Below are positions 36,981 to 45,591 of a stretch of 46,536 bases of DNA, in pieces (within the stretch, counting starts at the first letter, position 1; every line of letters starts with the position of its first letter). This DNA is from a bacterium. GTDB lineage: Bacteria > Planctomycetota > J058 > JAJDCP01. The translations under genes and the position numbers were made by a program. The stretch spans positions 1 to 46,536 of the forward strand of contig JAUIEM010000010.1 in NCBI GenBank assembly GCA_030428695.1, read 5' to 3'. The notes under the pieces were generated by a model. The model was not told the DNA's origin. It worked only from the letters and a program-made list of their open reading frames with translations, and made no database searches.

Positions 36981-37859
36981 ATGCTGACCTTCTCCGTCGT
37001 GGTTCCGACCTACGAGCGCCCCGCGCAGCTCGCCCGGCTGCTGCGCGCCCTCGCTGCCCAGACCTTCGACCCGGGCCGCTTCGAGATCATCGTCGTCGAC
37101 GACGGCAGCACGAGCTCGGTCCACCGCCTCCTCGATCCCTGGCGGGAGCACCTGCAGCTGCGCCTGCTGCGGCGCCCCAACGGCGGGCCGGGCGCCGCCC
37201 GCAACACCGGCGCCCGCGAGGCCCGGGGGCGGCTCCTCGCCTTCACGGACGACGACTGCCGGCCGCGTCCCGACTGGCTCGAGGCCCTCGCCCTGTGCGC
37301 CGAGGAGCATCCGGGCTGCATGCTCGGCGGGCTGACCGTCAACGCGCTGCCGGAGAACCCCTTCGCGACCACCAGCCAGGTGATCGTCGAGGCCGCCTAC
37401 CGCTACTACAACCGGGACCCCGAGCACGCCCGCTTCTTCGCGAGCAACAACATGGTCGTCCCGCGCGAGCCCTTCCTCGACCTCGGGGGCTTCGACACGC
37501 GCTTCCGCATCGCGTCCGAGGACCGTGACCTGTGCGACCGCTGGAGCCACGCCGGGGGACGCATGGTCTACGCGGCCGAGGCGGTGGTCGAGCACGCGCA
37601 CGTCCTGCACTTCCTGAGCTTCTGCCGCCAGCACTTCAACTACGGCCGGGGGGCGCAGCGTTTCCACCGCGGCCGCGCCGCGCGGGGCAGCGGCAGCCTG
37701 CTCCGCGAGCTGCGCTTCCACACGCGCTTCCTCTACCTGGCGCGGGAGCCGCTGGGGGCGGTCGGTTTGCCCGGGGCGCTCAACCTCGGCGGCCTGCTCG
37801 CGCTGTGGCAGCTCGCGAACGCTGCGGGCTTCCTCTACCAGGGGCTGCAGGAAGACTGA
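36981..37859 (+). CDS. Family 2 glycosyltransferase
   Basis: 292 residues from ATG 36981. The GT-A motifs are FSVVVPTYERPAQLARLLRAL, IIVVDDGS (nucleotide-sugar binding), GGPGAARNTGAREARG, AFTDDDCRP (DxD metal site) and ASNNMVVPREPFLDLGGFDTRF. The acceptor-side ED motif lies in ASEDRDLCDRW. The C-terminal part is helical with a hydrophobic patch (GLPGALNLGGLLALWQLANAAGF), suggesting membrane association. It probably transfers a sugar during surface polysaccharide or glycolipid synthesis; no partner pathway genes are adjacent. Confidence 0.9.
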   Translation: MLTFSVVVPTYERPAQLARLLRALAAQTFDPGRFEIIVVDDGSTSSVHRLLDPWREHLQLRLLRRPNGGPGAARNTGAREARGRLLAFTDDDCRPRPDWLEALALCAEEHPGCMLGGLTVNALPENPFATTSQVIVEAAYRYYNRDPEHARFFASNNMVVPREPFLDLGGFDTRFRIASEDRDLCDRWSHAGGRMVYAAEAVVEHAHVLHFLSFCRQHFNYGRGAQRFHRGRAARGSGSLLRELRFHTRFLYLAREPLGAVGLPGALNLGGLLALWQLANAAGFLYQGLQED

Positions 37860-37906
37860 GCGTGCGCGCGCTTCCGCCGTCCGGGGACGCGGCGCAGTAT
37901 CCGAAT

Positions 37907-37958
37907 GTAGGGGCGGGGTTTACCCCCGCCCGCGGGAGGGGGTAGACCCCTCCCCTAC
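37907..37958. repeat. REP-like multi-hairpin element, copy 2
   Basis: Outer arms GTAGGGG (about 37908) and CCCCTAC (about 37957) enclose two hairpins, CGGGG-TTTA-CCCCCG and GGAGGGG-GTAGA-CCCCTCC, giving a cloverleaf-like fold between convergent genes. It shares about 26 bp with 5617-5644. Confidence 0.65.
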
Positions 37959-38093
37959 CGGGAGAATCGGGCCTAGATTGACGCCACTTGAGGCACGTCG
38001 CAAGCGCCAGGATCGGCCTGCTTCGGAGGCTCTCACCGACGCGCTATGCAACTCACGCTGAGGCAGGCTGCGTGGCGCGCTACCGCCGTCCTC

Positions 38094-39194
38094 CTACTCG
38101 TCGCGCAGGAAGCGCTTGCCGGGCTTGACCTTGGCGAGCGGGTCCTGTTTGTCCCAGTCGCGGGCGAGCTTGAGCAGCTTCTTGGTCGGCCGCTCGGGGA
38201 GCTGGACGAGGAAGACGACGAGCAGATCGCCGCGCCGGCTCGAGCGCGTGCCGGGCATGCCGGCGCCGCTGACGAGGACCTCGGTCTTCAGGCCCGATCC
38301 GCCCGGCAGGCGGGCCTCGACCTCTTCGCCGTCGATCCCGTCGAACGTGAAGCTGCGGCCGGCCAGCGCCTCGCCCACCGTGACCGGCAGCACGCAGCGC
38401 AGGTGCGGCCCCGAGCGCTCGAAGACGTCGTGCCGGGCCAGCCGGGTCTCGACGATCAGGTCGCCGGGCAGCCCCCCGCGCGGACCCTCCTCGCCGAGTC
38501 CGCGCAGCCGCAGGCGGGTGCCGTCGTCGGCGCCGGCGGGGATGCTGACGGTGACCTCGCGGGTCTTCGAGCTGCGGCCGCTGCCCTCGCAGTCGTCGCA
38601 CGGGGACTCGATGGTCTGGCCCTTGCCCTGGCAATCGGGGCAGGGGACGATCTGGATGAACTGGGAGAAGCCCTGGCGGGAGACCCGCTGCACCTGGCCC
38701 TGCCCGCCACAGGTCCCGCAGGTCTCGACCTCGGTGCCGGGGGCGCAGCCCTTGCCCTCGCAGCTCTCGCAGTCGCCTTCGACCTCGAGCTTGAAGCTGC
38801 GCTTGACGCCGTGGAAGGCCTCTTCGAGGCTGATCTCCATCCGGTACAGGAGCGAGCTGCCGCGCTCGGGCTCATCCCTGCGCTGGCGCCTGCGGCCTCC
38901 GCCGCCACCGAAGCCGAAGCCGGCGAACAGGTCGGAGAAGTCGAAGCCGAAGTCGGAGAACGAGAAGCCTCCGCCCCCCAGGCTGTGGCCGTAGCGATCG
39001 TACTTCGCGCGCTTGTCCGGGTCGGACAGGACGGCGTAGGCTTCCTGCACTTCCTTGAACCGGTCCTCGGCGTCCTCTTCCTTCGACACGTCCGGATGGT
39101 ACTTCCGGGCGAGCTTGCGGAAGGCCGACTTGAGCGACTTCTCATCCGCCGCCTTCGCGACGCCGAGGACCTCGTAGTAGTCCCGTTTCGCCAT
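38094..39194 (-). CDS. dnaJ: DnaJ-type co-chaperone with zinc domain
   Basis: 366 residues. The J domain (1-68) has HPD at 33-35. A Gly/Phe-rich linker (71-100) follows. Four CxxCxGxG motifs lie at about 142, 159, 185 and 199. C-terminal substrate-binding beta domains ([33 protein letters not shown]) complete a class A DnaJ. It stimulates DnaK ATPase and binds unfolded clients in the cytosol. It starts 2 bp after the DUF3501 stop and is not next to dnaK or grpE, so it may be a second DnaJ dedicated to the rubrerythrin/Fe-S cluster. Confidence 0.94.
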   Translation of the reverse strand: MAKRDYYEVLGVAKAADEKSLKSAFRKLARKYHPDVSKEEDAEDRFKEVQEAYAVLSDPDKRAKYDRYGHSLGGGGFSFSDFGFDFSDLFAGFGFGGGGGRRRQRRDEPERGSSLLYRMEISLEEAFHGVKRSFKLEVEGDCESCEGKGCAPGTEVETCGTCGGQGQVQRVSRQGFSQFIQIVPCPDCQGKGQTIESPCDDCEGSGRSSKTREVTVSIPAGADDGTRLRLRGLGEEGPRGGLPGDLIVETRLARHDVFERSGPHLRCVLPVTVGEALAGRSFTFDGIDGEEVEARLPGGSGLKTEVLVSGAGMPGTRSSRRGDLLVVFLVQLPERPTKKLLKLARDWDKQDPLAKVKPGKRFLRDE

Positions 39195-39196
39195 GC

Positions 39197-39754
39197 TCAG
39201 GCAGCCAGATCTTCGCGCAGGGCCGCCTGCTGGTCGTCGTCGAGGACGGTCTCCGCCGTCAGCGCGGGCAGGTCGCAGCCGACCTTCACCGGCACCTGCC
39301 CCTGCGTGTCGAACTTGAGGTACTGCACCGAAGACAGCCGCTCGTCACCGATCTGCCGCTGGTCGAAGGTCGCGCGGACGCGCGTGCCGTCGGCGAGCTC
39401 GACGTAGACGTGCTCGGGCAGGGCCTTCCACTGCGTCAATTTCGTCGCGCGCCCCTCGACGTCCGGGATCTCGATCAGCAGCGTGCAGCCGAGCTCGCCC
39501 TTGTCCCCGAGCAGCTCGTTGTAGGTCGCGATCTCGTGCGCGATCTCCGCCTCCTTGACGATCTGTTCGGCGCGCATCATCTCCTGGATCTGGTAGCGGA
39601 TCGTCAGCGTGTTCTCGAACAGGAAGTTCAGGTGCTCGCCGACCAGGATGCGGCGGCGTCCCTTCTCCTTCATCACGGTCGCGCGGAGCGCGTCGCGCTG
39701 CTCTCCGTAGGTCACGTAGTCGACGATCTCGTCGCGGTGTACGGTCTTCATCAT
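39197..39754 (-). CDS. DUF3501 protein
   Basis: 185 residues from ATG 39754, with GGAG six bases upstream; ATG 39766 would add four residues. The conserved pattern [27 protein letters not shown], then [24 protein letters not shown], identifies DUF3501. The family is usually encoded with rubrerythrin and a CCG-domain Fe-S protein, exactly the neighbours here, and so is presumed to work with them in peroxide or redox handling. It is cytosolic, with no recognised catalytic residues. The gap to the upstream gene is short. Confidence 0.88.
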   Translation of the reverse strand: MMKTVHRDEIVDYVTYGEQRDALRATVMKEKGRRRILVGEHLNFLFENTLTIRYQIQEMMRAEQIVKEAEIAHEIATYNELLGDKGELGCTLLIEIPDVEGRATKLTQWKALPEHVYVELADGTRVRATFDQRQIGDERLSSVQYLKFDTQGQVPVKVGCDLPALTAETVLDDDQQAALREDLAA

Positions 39755-39772
39755 CCTCATCTCCATGCGCCC

Positions 39773-41197
39773 CTAGCCGAGCAGGTACATCAACAGCCAG
39801 ACCAGGCCGCCGAGGGCGGCCAGACCGGCGACAACGAACAGGATCAGCCCCGTGTAGGTCAGCTTCGTCGGCGTCGCCGCGAAGCCGTCGCCGCGGTAGG
39901 AGCGGGCGAGCAGCGTCATCGGATGCAGGGGCTTGACCCCCGCGAACTGCTGGAACTGGATCGCGGCGAGCGGGCAGTCGGTCGCCCACACCTCGGCGTC
40001 GGGGGCGGCCTGCATGCCGTCGAACGCCTTCTTGCCGATGCGGACCGAGACCTCGTAGCCCTCGGTCTTCAACGCGTAGGTGCCGTCGTGGCCGCAGCAC
40101 TCCATCACCATCTTCGGCTTGACCCCGGGCAGCTTGCGCAGGAGGTCGCGGCCCTTGAAGCCGACGCCCTGGGCTCGCAGGTGGCACGGGGCGTGGTAGG
40201 CGACGGGCTTGTCGGGGGAGCTCTTGAAGTCGGTGTTGAAGCGCTCTTCCTCCCGGATCGACCACAGGAACTCGCTCGGGTCCATCACCGCCTCGGCGAG
40301 CTTCTTTGCCCGCTCGCGGTCCTCGTCGGCGACGAGCTCGGGGTACTCGCGGCGCAGCATCATCGAGCAGGTCGGGTTGATCGCGAGCACCTTCGCGCCC
40401 TTGTCGACGTAGGGCATCAGCGTGTCGAGGTTGTGCCGGGCGCGCTTCTGGACTTCCGCCAGGTTCCCGTGCTCCCACACCGGCATGCCGCAGCAGGCGA
40501 GGCCCTTGGCACAGGCGACCTCGACCTTGTTCTGCTCGAGCACCTCGAGGGTGTCCTTGCCGATCTCGGGCTCGTTGTTCTCGACGTAGCAGGTCTGGAA
40601 GAGCACCGCCTCGGTGCCGGGCTCCTTGATCTTTCCCTCCCGCTGAGCCCAGCCCGAGAAGGACTGGTCGGCGAAGTCGGGCAGGAGCTTCTCGCGGTGC
40701 ACGCCGAGGACCTTCTCGAAGAACCAGCGGTGCAGGGCGACGCGGTTCATGATGTTCGCCATGCCGAGGCTGAGGCGGGCCATCGTCCCGGCCTTGTCGG
40801 GGTCGCCGAGGACCTTGTCGCGCAGGGCCACCCCGTCCCGTTTCGCGCCGATCGCGCGGTAGCGGTGGACCAGCTTGGGGAAGTCGAGCTGGAACTCGTG
40901 GTGGTCGCGGGGCGTGTACGGGCACTGCACCTCGCAGAGCTTGCATTGGAAGCAGGCGTCCATCACCTGCTGGGTGTCGCCGGCGGTCACCTTGGTCACG
41001 TCGCCGTCGTAGCTGTCGTCGAGGAGCTTGAACAGGATCGGGAAGGAGTCGCAGTACTTGAAGCACATGCGGCAGCCGTGGCAGATCTCGAAGGCGCGCG
41101 TGACTTCCTTGTTCAGGGCCTCGATGTCCCAGTAGGTCTTCTGGCTCGGGTCGTAACAGAGTCCGTCGGTCGGGAGATAGGAGATGTTCTCTGCCAT
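39773..41197 (-). CDS. CCG-domain iron-sulfur oxidoreductase subunit
   Basis: 474 residues. Two 4Fe-4S ferredoxin motifs: [11 protein letters not shown] (Cys39, 42, 45, 49) and [11 protein letters not shown] (Cys82, 85, 88, 92). Two CCG domains as in HdrB/GlpC follow: [10 protein letters not shown]...[11 protein letters not shown] and [12 protein letters not shown]...[14 protein letters not shown]-terminal helix (about 446-470) anchors it to the membrane. It resembles the GlpC/HdrD type and may feed quinol or thiol electrons to rubrerythrin. The start follows the attenuator-like terminator after rubrerythrin. Confidence 0.92.
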   Translation of the reverse strand: MAENISYLPTDGLCYDPSQKTYWDIEALNKEVTRAFEICHGCRMCFKYCDSFPILFKLLDDSYDGDVTKVTAGDTQQVMDACFQCKLCEVQCPYTPRDHHEFQLDFPKLVHRYRAIGAKRDGVALRDKVLGDPDKAGTMARLSLGMANIMNRVALHRWFFEKVLGVHREKLLPDFADQSFSGWAQREGKIKEPGTEAVLFQTCYVENNEPEIGKDTLEVLEQNKVEVACAKGLACCGMPVWEHGNLAEVQKRARHNLDTLMPYVDKGAKVLAINPTCSMMLRREYPELVADEDRERAKKLAEAVMDPSEFLWSIREEERFNTDFKSSPDKPVAYHAPCHLRAQGVGFKGRDLLRKLPGVKPKMVMECCGHDGTYALKTEGYEVSVRIGKKAFDGMQAAPDAEVWATDCPLAAIQFQQFAGVKPLHPMTLLARSYRGDGFAATPTKLTYTGLILFVVAGLAALGGLVWLLMYLLG

Positions 41198-41207
41198 GCG
41201 GAGACCT

Positions 41208-41236
41208 CAAACAAAAGGGGGACGCGCACGCCCCCC
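41208..41236 (-). terminator. Intrinsic terminator or attenuator after rubrerythrin
   Basis: On the minus strand GGGGGGCGTGCGCGTCCCCC forms an 8-bp stem (one G-U) with a TGCG tetraloop, directly followed by TTTTGTTT. It lies between the rubrerythrin stop and the Fe-S gene start and could cap rubrerythrin mRNA while allowing some read-through. Confidence 0.75.
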
Positions 41237-41261
41237 CACTGCAAGGAAGATATCGCTCGGT

Positions 41262-41681
41262 TCAGCTGATGCTGTCGAGCAGGTTCTGGAAGCGCCCGGC
41301 GTGGGACTTCTCGGCCTTGGCCAGGGTCTCGAACCAGTCGGCGATCTCGCTGAAGCCTTCGTCGCGCGCGGTCTTCGCCATACCGGGGTACATGTCGGTG
41401 TACTCGTGGGTCTCGCCGGCGACGGCGGCCTTCAGGTTCTCTTCGGTCTCGCCGATCGGCAGATCGGTGGCGGGGTCGCCGACCTTCTTGAGGTAGTCGA
41501 GGTGGCCGTGCGCGTGCCCGGTCTCACCTTCCGCGGTCTGCCGGAAGTTGCCGGCGATCTCGGGGTAGCCTTCGACGTCGGCGACCTTGGCGAAGTACAG
41601 ATAGCGACGGTTCGCCATCGACTCACCGGCAAACGCGTCCTTGAGGTTCTGGTGGGTCTTGCTGCCCTTGAGCTCAGCCAT
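41262..41681 (-). CDS. rbr: Rubrerythrin, short form
   Basis: 139 residues, a four-helix di-iron protein without the C-terminal rubredoxin domain of classic rubrerythrin. Ligand motifs are [40 protein letters not shown] and [12 protein letters not shown], giving the repeated E...ExxH pattern. It should reduce hydrogen peroxide with electrons from a separate donor, plausibly the neighbouring CCG Fe-S protein. ATG 41681 has AGGAG eight bases upstream. Transcribed from the promoter at 41726-41754. Confidence 0.93.
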   Translation of the reverse strand: MAELKGSKTHQNLKDAFAGESMANRRYLYFAKVADVEGYPEIAGNFRQTAEGETGHAHGHLDYLKKVGDPATDLPIGETEENLKAAVAGETHEYTDMYPGMAKTARDEGFSEIADWFETLAKAEKSHAGRFQNLLDSIS

Positions 41682-41725
41682 CGTCGTGCTCCTAACGAAA
41701 GAGATGAAACAAACTCCGGCTGCCA

Positions 41726-41754
41726 ATGGTAGGCGACCGGAGCCCGTCTGTCCA
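41726..41754 (-). promoter_or_regulatory. Promoter of rubrerythrin
   Basis: Minus strand: TGGACA (41754-41749), 17 bp, TACCAT (41731-41726). Confidence 0.55.
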
Positions 41755-41769
41755 GGTTTTGCCGAAGCC

Positions 41770-43362
41770 TTACGGCTGGGTGATCTGCTCCGCGAGAACC
41801 TCACCGAAGGCGCGGGCGGAGTCGAAGGATTCGCCGGTGATGATGTTGCCGTCGATCCAGACGTCGTCGCTGCTCGAGGTCGTGTCGCCGACCGAGCCGG
41901 GAGCGAGGACGAAGGCGCCCTCGGCGGCGATCAGGTCGTGGGTACGGCGCTGGGTCTGGCCCCACGTGACCAGCTCGGGCGGGGCCTGGTAGGGCCAGGC
42001 GACCACGGTCCGGCCGGCGAGCGGACTGACGCCCTGGACCCGGGCATAGGCGAGGACGCTGACGCCGTGGCAGAGGGCGGTGACGTACTTGCCCTGGGCG
42101 TCGAAGGCGTTGATCAGGGCGTTGACGTCGGCCTTGATCGAGGCCTCGCCGTTGTAGCTCCCGTTCGCATAGGTGCCGGGGTAGGCGTACTGGTAGGCCG
42201 AGCTGCCCCAGCCGCCGACGAACACGATCGCGTCCCAGCGCTCGGGGTCGGAGGTGGCGAGGGCGAGGGCGTCGGCGACCGTCAGGTCCGGCTCGACCGC
42301 GCCGTCGGCGTCACTGTAGCCCGAGCCGGCGTGGGGGTAGCAGGTCTCGAGGCGGCCGGCGGCGATGTCGACGGCGATCCCTTCCTCGAGCAGCTCGGCG
42401 CGGGGCTCGGCGTACTCGCGGTAGTAGAAGTGGTAGTTCGCGATCACCATCAGCACGCGGTGCTCGTCGGCGGGGTCGTCGGTGTTGGCGTCGTCGTTGG
42501 AAGCGTCGTCGTCGCTGTTGGCGTCGTCATTGGAAGCGTCGTTGTCATCGTCGGAGGCGTCGTCGCTGCTGTCATCGTTCGTCCCGTCGGTCGGCACGAT
42601 GTGGCGGGCGTCGATCTCGCTGACGAGGGTGGCGCCGAGGGCGGAAGCGGCGCGCCAGTCCTGGGCGGTGACGAGGTTCCCGTCGACGATCACGTCGTCG
42701 TGGGCCGAGGTGGGATCACCGATCGCGGAGTCGGAGAGCATGGTCGCGCCGTTCTGCTCGACGTGCCAGCGGGTCGGCAGGGTGTTGGCGGCGTAGGTCT
42801 GTCCGCCGACGCTGGCGGCCGGGCCGTTGCCGGCGTAGCCGGTCACCGTCGCGCCGTCGAGCGGGCTGGTGCCGTCGACCCGGGCCCAGGCGAGGACGCT
42901 GACGCCGTGGCAGATCGCGGCGACCGGCTTGTCCTCGGCGAGGAACTCACCGAACAGCGTGTTGAGGGCCAGGGCCGCCGCGGTGTCGGGGCCGTAGGCG
43001 GGGTTCAGCCAGGTGCCGGGGAAGGCGAAGGTCACCGAGGCGACTCCCCAGCCGCCGGTGACGACGATCGCGTCGAACTCGGCCCCGGAGACATCGGTCA
43101 GCGCGATATCGGGCACGACCACGCCCCCGTTCGCGGCGCCCTGGGCAGTGCCGGCGTGGGGGTAGCAGGGGGCGAGGCTCGGAGCGGCGACGGTCACGGT
43201 CGCGCCCTGCGCTTCGAGGGCGTCACGGAGCGGCCCGTAGTCGGGGTAGTAGAAGTCCTGCTGCGGCAGGACCATCGCGACCCGGCGGGGGCCAGGCGCC
43301 TGGGCGCTCAGCGGGGCGACCAGGGAGAAGAGCAGGAAAGCGGTGAGAATGCGCGGGAGCAT
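41770..43362 (-). CDS. Exported double DJ-1/PfpI-domain protein
   Basis: 530 residues from ATG 43362 behind GGAGG. A signal peptide (residues 1-20) precedes two homologous DJ-1/PfpI domains (about 26-250 and 300-525). Each has the nucleophile-elbow motif with Cys: AICHGVSVLAWA (Cys151) and ALCHGVSVLAYA (Cys431), with VTGGWG/VFVGGWG and ATVTGY/RTVVAW strands around it. Both domains share a CYPHAG stretch. They are joined by a 42-residue Asp/Asn/Ser/Ala linker (258-299), probably disordered. Exported DJ-1 proteins are unusual; the activity (glyoxalase, hydrolase or chaperone-like) is not predictable. Confidence 0.88.
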   Translation of the reverse strand: MLPRILTAFLLFSLVAPLSAQAPGPRRVAMVLPQQDFYYPDYGPLRDALEAQGATVTVAAPSLAPCYPHAGTAQGAANGGVVVPDIALTDVSGAEFDAIVVTGGWGVASVTFAFPGTWLNPAYGPDTAAALALNTLFGEFLAEDKPVAAICHGVSVLAWARVDGTSPLDGATVTGYAGNGPAASVGGQTYAANTLPTRWHVEQNGATMLSDSAIGDPTSAHDDVIVDGNLVTAQDWRAASALGATLVSEIDARHIVPTDGTNDDSSDDASDDDNDASNDDANSDDDASNDDANTDDPADEHRVLMVIANYHFYYREYAEPRAELLEEGIAVDIAAGRLETCYPHAGSGYSDADGAVEPDLTVADALALATSDPERWDAIVFVGGWGSSAYQYAYPGTYANGSYNGEASIKADVNALINAFDAQGKYVTALCHGVSVLAYARVQGVSPLAGRTVVAWPYQAPPELVTWGQTQRRTHDLIAAEGAFVLAPGSVGDTTSSSDDVWIDGNIITGESFDSARAFGEVLAEQITQP

Positions 43363-43434
43363 GAGCGACCTCCGGTGGGGTGACAGGGGAATCCATCGCG
43401 GTTCCGGGTGTCCTGTCCGGGAGGTCGTGGTTTC

Positions 43435-45102
43435 TTACAGCGGCGCCTCGAGATTTTTTTCCGTGCCGAAGGGATCGCTCTCGAACAGTGCCGCGAAGGC
43501 CGCTCCTCGGAAGCGCGCGAAGGCGGGCTCGTCGTCCCGCAGCAGCCGCCAGCAGGTCGCCAGGGCCCGCCGCTCCAGGGCATCCTCCGTCTCCTCTGCC
43601 AGGGCCGCGAGCTGCGCGCAGACGCGCTCGAGCGCCGTCCAGGCGTCGGCGGTGTGCTGGGCCGGAGCGTACAGCGCCGAGCGGGCGTGCGCGGTCGCCA
43701 TCCCCCACCAGTCCGTCCGGCAACGCAGGCCGTACAGGCAGCGGCCGAAGGCGGCGAGCAGCTCGGCCTCCTCCGCCCCCGCCTCGATCGCCGCCCGGAA
43801 GTAGCCGCAGGCCTCCTCCCAACCCTGGACCCGCTGCGCGACGCGGGCCAGGCACACCAGCAGCGCCGCCCGCGGCGGACCCCAGCGATGCTCGGCGACC
43901 GCCTCCAGCAGCGCGAGCACCGCGGGGCGTTCGTGCAGCGGCACGCCGGGCGCCTTGCGCAGCAGCGCCTCGCGCCGCTCCCAGAAGATCGTCGGGTCCG
44001 CGCAGGCCAGGCGCATCGCCGCGAGGAAGCCGCCGAGCGACTCGGAAGGGTCGGGCAGGGAGGCGCACAGCGAGGCGGTGTCGGCCGGCCCGAAGCGCTC
44101 CGGCCAGTCGCACCACGCCGCCTGGAAGTGGGGCAGCTCGTCGAAGCTGCCGGCGGCGAGGAAGGCGCCGACATGCAGGCCCCCCAGCCGCGGCGAGCTG
44201 ACCCGCGCATCCCCACCGGACGCCCGCGCACAGCCCGCGAGGATCGCGAAATCGACCGGCAGCGCGAAGCCCTCGGCGTCGAGGCGCAGCCGGGGCGGGC
44301 TCTCCCCTTCCCGCTCGGCGGCGCGCACCGTCCCCAGGTCGGCGGCGAGCAGCAGGCAGCGCCCGCCGCTCATCGTCCGCAGGGTCGCCAGGCCCTCGAG
44401 GGCCATCGTCGGGAAGCAGAAGCTGCCCTTGCGGAGCTTCCTCCCGTAGCCGTCGACCTCGACGTTCCAATGCGGCTCGCCGTAGACCGGGAAGCTGACC
44501 GGCGCCTCCGCGTAGCGCAGCCCGAGCGCGCTCGGGTCATCTCCCCCATCCCGCGGCACGACGAGCGCGACGTGGCAGGCCCGCAGCGTGCGGTTCCGCA
44601 CCCGGAAGACATCCTGCGGGAGCCGCCCGAGCAGCCCGTCCGCCAGCAGCACCAGGTCGCCGCACGGCCGGTCGGGGCTCAGCTCGCCGCCGCTGGCGAG
44701 CGCCATCCGCGGCTCCCCCCAGCTGTAGCACGCAGCGTCCAGGCGTCCGTCGCGCAGCCCCGCGGCGAGCGGCTCGCGGCCGCGCCAGGCGGCGACGAGC
44801 TCCGGGGAGGGATCGGCGAGCACCAGCCGCCACGCGTCCTGCGGCGCCTGCCGGCGCAAGGCGGCGAGCAGGGCCGTCGCCAGCGCCCCGTCCCCCGCCC
44901 GCGGCAGCAGCACCGTCAGCGCCTCCTCGCCGGGCCGGTCGCGCAGATACGCCGCGATCAGCCGCGCGTAGCCCGCCGTCCGGGCGGCGAGCGGCGTCGG
45001 CAGCGGCCGCTCTCCGCCCGGACGGCGGCGGGCGTGGTGCAACCAGAGGGGCCAGACCCGCGAGCGGGTCAGGGGCACGGCGGGGTCGACTTCAGCGGCC
45101 AT
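43435..45102 (-). CDS. Putative SAM-dependent methyltransferase-like protein with TPR-like tail
   Basis: 555 residues. The N-terminal 200 residues look like a Rossmann methyltransferase: AGYARLIAAYLRD, ALTVLLPRAGDGALATALLAAL (cofactor loop region), WRLVLADPSPELVAAW, and GDLVLLADGLLGRLPQDVFRV, which resembles the NYVFDSLPQD motif of MidA-type enzymes. The Gly-rich SAM motif is weak, so activity is uncertain. The C-terminal 250 residues are helical repeats (GWEEACGYFRAAIEAGAEEAELLAAFGRC) resembling TPRs. No signal peptide. It lies between the double DJ-1 and DUF2256 genes; no pathway is evident. Confidence 0.6.
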   Translation of the reverse strand: MAAEVDPAVPLTRSRVWPLWLHHARRRPGGERPLPTPLAARTAGYARLIAAYLRDRPGEEALTVLLPRAGDGALATALLAALRRQAPQDAWRLVLADPSPELVAAWRGREPLAAGLRDGRLDAACYSWGEPRMALASGGELSPDRPCGDLVLLADGLLGRLPQDVFRVRNRTLRACHVALVVPRDGGDDPSALGLRYAEAPVSFPVYGEPHWNVEVDGYGRKLRKGSFCFPTMALEGLATLRTMSGGRCLLLAADLGTVRAAEREGESPPRLRLDAEGFALPVDFAILAGCARASGGDARVSSPRLGGLHVGAFLAAGSFDELPHFQAAWCDWPERFGPADTASLCASLPDPSESLGGFLAAMRLACADPTIFWERREALLRKAPGVPLHERPAVLALLEAVAEHRWGPPRAALLVCLARVAQRVQGWEEACGYFRAAIEAGAEEAELLAAFGRCLYGLRCRTDWWGMATAHARSALYAPAQHTADAWTALERVCAQLAALAEETEDALERRALATCWRLLRDDEPAFARFRGAAFAALFESDPFGTEKNLEAPL

Positions 45103-45164
45103 GGGCGGGCCTCGAGGGTAGGGATGCGCCTTCAGGGTAGCCGGAGCCGCGGGCCCACGCGAGC

Positions 45165-45530
45165 TCAGCGCGGATGACGCAGGCGGATCGCGCCGCGTGC
45201 CCGGTCGGGATCGACCCGCTGGCCCTTCTGGCTGATCTCGAGGCGCCCCCGGTGCACCAGCCGCCGGGCCGCCGCCCGGGTCGGCTCCATCAGCGGGCGC
45301 CAGTCGTCGGGCCGCACGGCGCGCGCGGCCTCGGAGGGGCAGATGCTCGCGCCGGCCTTGCGCTTGTCGAGGAGGCGGAGGATCGCCTCCTCCAGCTCCT
45401 GGTCCAGGGGGCCGGGTTTGTTCTTGCGGCAGCCGGCGCTGCAATACACGACCGTCTGCCAGCAGCGCGCCCACTTCTTGCGCCAGTGGAACCTCCGGCC
45501 GCAGGAGGGGCAGACCTTGGGGGCGGGCAT
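45165..45530 (-). CDS. DUF2256 - DUF3253 protein
   Basis: 121 residues. The N-terminus has a Cys4-like zinc-binding knuckle of DUF2256 ([20 protein letters not shown], then [12 protein letters not shown]). The rest (45-121) is DUF3253, a winged-helix-like domain ([46 protein letters not shown]). It is cytosolic, of unknown function, and possibly nucleic-acid binding. ATG 45530; divergent from the DUF262 gene. Confidence 0.88.
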   Translation of the reverse strand: MPAPKVCPSCGRRFHWRKKWARCWQTVVYCSAGCRKNKPGPLDQELEEAILRLLDKRKAGASICPSEAARAVRPDDWRPLMEPTRAAARRLVHRGRLEISQKGQRVDPDRARGAIRLRHPR

Positions 45531-45591
45531 GGTCAGTCCTTCGGGTGGCTTCCGTTGCCACCTCAAGGGAGGCTAACGAAAGAGGAAGAAA

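Noticed and set aside
37860..38093. Small genes in the convergent gap after the GT2 gene
   Set aside because: Only the REP-like element is convincing; short frames lack ribosome sites and composition support.
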